Shown here one piece after another: positions 21,457-22,296 of a stretch of 22,296 nucleotides of DNA. The notes under the pieces are model-generated. The model ran no database searches and had not been told where the DNA came from. It saw only the letters and a program-made list of their open reading frames with translations. The translations under genes were made by a program, and so were the position numbers. Within the stretch, counting starts at the first letter, position 1; each line of letters begins with the position of its first letter. The stretch is from a virus: the IMG/VR virus record IMGVR_UViG_3300042907_001459, positions 1 to 22,296 of that record; one strand, written 5' to 3'.

Positions 21457-21699
21457 TTAAACGAGCTTTTCACCGCCCTGCATCCCGAGCGCAGCCATGT
21501 AAGTCTCTAAGACTGCCTGCTCCTCTACACGCTTTTTAGCGTCCTTCTTGCGTAGAGCAATCACAGTCTTCAACGCCTTCTTATCAAACCCATTGCCCTC
21601 TGCTTCTTTATAAACGTCCTTGATATCCGCGGAGATCGCCGCCTTCTCCTCCTCGAGCTTTTCAATCCGCTCAACAATAGTTTTAAGCTGCTGCGTCAC
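21457..21699 (-). CDS. gapR-like: GapR-like (DUF2312) DNA-binding protein (80 aa)
   Basis: Nearly the whole protein matches the DUF2312/GapR pattern: [46 protein letters not shown], then a C-terminal [10 protein letters not shown]. GapR of Caulobacter and relatives is a small chromosome-structuring protein that binds overtwisted A+T-rich DNA ahead of replication and transcription. The family is characteristic of Alphaproteobacteria, so this phage copy points to such a host. A role on phage DNA, or in interfering with host GapR, is inference. The start is GTG with GGGAG about 8 bases upstream, inside the nuclease gene with which it overlaps by 17 bases. Confidence 0.9.
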   Translation of the reverse strand: MTQQLKTIVERIEKLEEEKAAISADIKDVYKEAEGNGFDKKALKTVIALRKKDAKKRVEEQAVLETYMAALGMQGGEKLV

Positions 21700-22096
21700 T
21701 GTCTGTGCTCCCTAAAAGTCTCTGTTCAACTTCGTTCCAGTCCCAGTTCCGAGAACCAACTCCGGCTATCGGAACAAAATTCTTTACGCCCTTTTCCTCG
21801 AGCTCTAACACATCCACTCCTGGAATAAGGTAGAGCTCGTCTTTTTTCCGCCTAACCGCGATAAATACGCGTCCACCCAAGCGCGATACCCGATGAATGA
21901 ATGGTATCTGCAACGGCTGGAATCGAACGCGCCAGCCCGAACATTGTTTAAACTCCACAAGACCCATCGTCCCGCCCGGCGCAACAAACAATGAATCCGG
22001 AATTCCCGGGCAAACAGCCCCCGTTTCCAAACGCGACCACATCCAGTCTGGTGTTTGTTTTTTAAAAAGAGAATACAATCCCCCATCAGTACTCAA
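21683..22096 (-). CDS. PD-(D/E)XK nuclease, VRR-NUC-like (137 aa)
   Basis: The catalytic core is visible: [23 protein letters not shown] gives D34, E48 and K50 of the PD...ExK motif. The following [22 protein letters not shown] is the Q-x-x-[helix]-GG-x-x-x-V part of VRR-NUC-type nucleases. These cut structured or foreign DNA; in phages they are thought to act in replication, recombination or host DNA breakdown. The start is TTG (22096), overlapping the stop of the upstream gene as TTGA; the next Met is residue 19, which would leave the core intact but lose the coupling. It overlaps the GapR-like gene by 17 bases. Confidence 0.85.
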   Translation of the reverse strand: MSTDGGLYSLFKKQTPDWMWSRLETGAVCPGIPDSLFVAPGGTMGLVEFKQCSGWRVRFQPLQIPFIHRVSRLGGRVFIAVRRKKDELYLIPGVDVLELEEKGVKNFVPIAGVGSRNWDWNEVEQRLLGSTDSDAAA

Positions 22097-22296
22097 GTGT
22101 GGTGCTCCAACGTATGCTTTAGGTCGCGATCGAGATCAGGTCGCCCCTTCAGCCAGGCTAAATAGTCTCGGGGCACCTCTGTAAACGGAAGCCCCCGGTG
22201 TTTCCCGAAGGGTATTCTCTTGAGAAGAACGGGCTCTTGCGTGATCTCAACCATCTCTTTCGCAGTTTTCTCAGTAAGAAGACGTAGCATGAGCTG
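22093..22296 (-). CDS. Exonuclease C-terminal fragment (ExoX/DnaQ-like), cut by window edge
   Basis: The frame is open to the window end; the visible 67 residues include MLRLLTEKTAKEMVEITQEPVLL followed by IPFGKHRGLPFTEVPRDYLAWLKG and DLDRDLKHTLEHH. This is the C-terminal extension found after the DEDD exonuclease domain in ExoX-type proteins (FGKxRG ... DYLxWL ... DL). The catalytic domain lies outside the window. A stand-alone small protein of the same family (DUF3820-like) starting at 22290 cannot be fully excluded, but the reading frame continues upstream with no SD near that ATG. Its neighbour, a PD-(D/E)XK nuclease, suggests a replication or recombination cluster to the right. Confidence 0.75.
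   Translation of the reverse strand, partial: QLMLRLLTEKTAKEMVEITQEPVLLKRIPFGKHRGLPFTEVPRDYLAWLKGRPDLDRDLKHTLEHHT

Overview
The window is a stretch of a tailed double-stranded DNA bacteriophage (Caudoviricetes), covering the packaging and head genes plus some very large putative virion proteins. Every gene I can support lies on the minus strand, so the window reads from right to left. Starts are tightly packed, with overlapping stop/start codons and clear Shine-Dalgarno (SD) sequences. A GapR/DUF2312-type protein and repeated DUF4214-like segments point to an alphaproteobacterial host. That is an inference; no host gene is present. No integrase, repressor or attachment site is visible, so lysogeny cannot be judged. 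Tail genes presumably lie to the left, beyond position 1.

Right end (22296 to 19263): the 3' end of an ExoX/DnaQ-like exonuclease, a PD-(D/E)XK nuclease, a GapR-like DNA-binding protein, a probable small terminase and the large terminase. They are chained by short overlaps. Next come a tRNA-Thr(UGU) with a possible promoter of its own, a good sigma70-like promoter, a 75-residue protein of unknown function and a P22-sized portal protein.

Middle (16550 to 6289): about 10 kb that encodes only four proteins, of 1845, 957, 215 and 332 residues. The first three share DUF4214-like segments and a recurring short motif, (I/V)xxALRIA, often followed by Gly-Gly. The 1845-residue protein also holds a module resembling phage 'polyvalent' proteins, a lambda-R-like muramidase domain, 30-residue Pro/Asn repeats and a His-rich tail. 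The 957-residue protein holds a possible second cell-wall hydrolase (SleB-like), a long Pro-rich linker and a conserved phage domain. I infer that these are virion proteins, possibly ejected into the cell. A promoter candidate and several hairpins separate the 215- and 332-residue genes.

Left part (6288 to 1): a 195-bp regulatory-looking gap with three AGTGATAC copies, a 69-residue protein, a phage GroES-like co-chaperonin, a scaffold-like coiled-coil protein, a 178-residue conserved protein, a 255-bp gap with a very strong hairpin, a 208-residue head-associated protein and the major capsid protein. A free-standing endonuclease gene, with a decayed HNH-type module fused to an intact endonuclease VII-like domain, sits directly downstream of the capsid gene. 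It is followed by small structural or hypothetical genes (158, 130 and 65 residues) and a gene cut by the window edge.

Read together, terminases and portal package DNA, scaffold and GroES-like protein help build the capsid, and the giant proteins probably help breach the cell wall and condition the infected cell. The less ordinary parts are the shared ALRIA/GG motif family, the mosaic giant protein, and the hairpin-rich leaders ahead of the endonuclease and the 69-residue gene.
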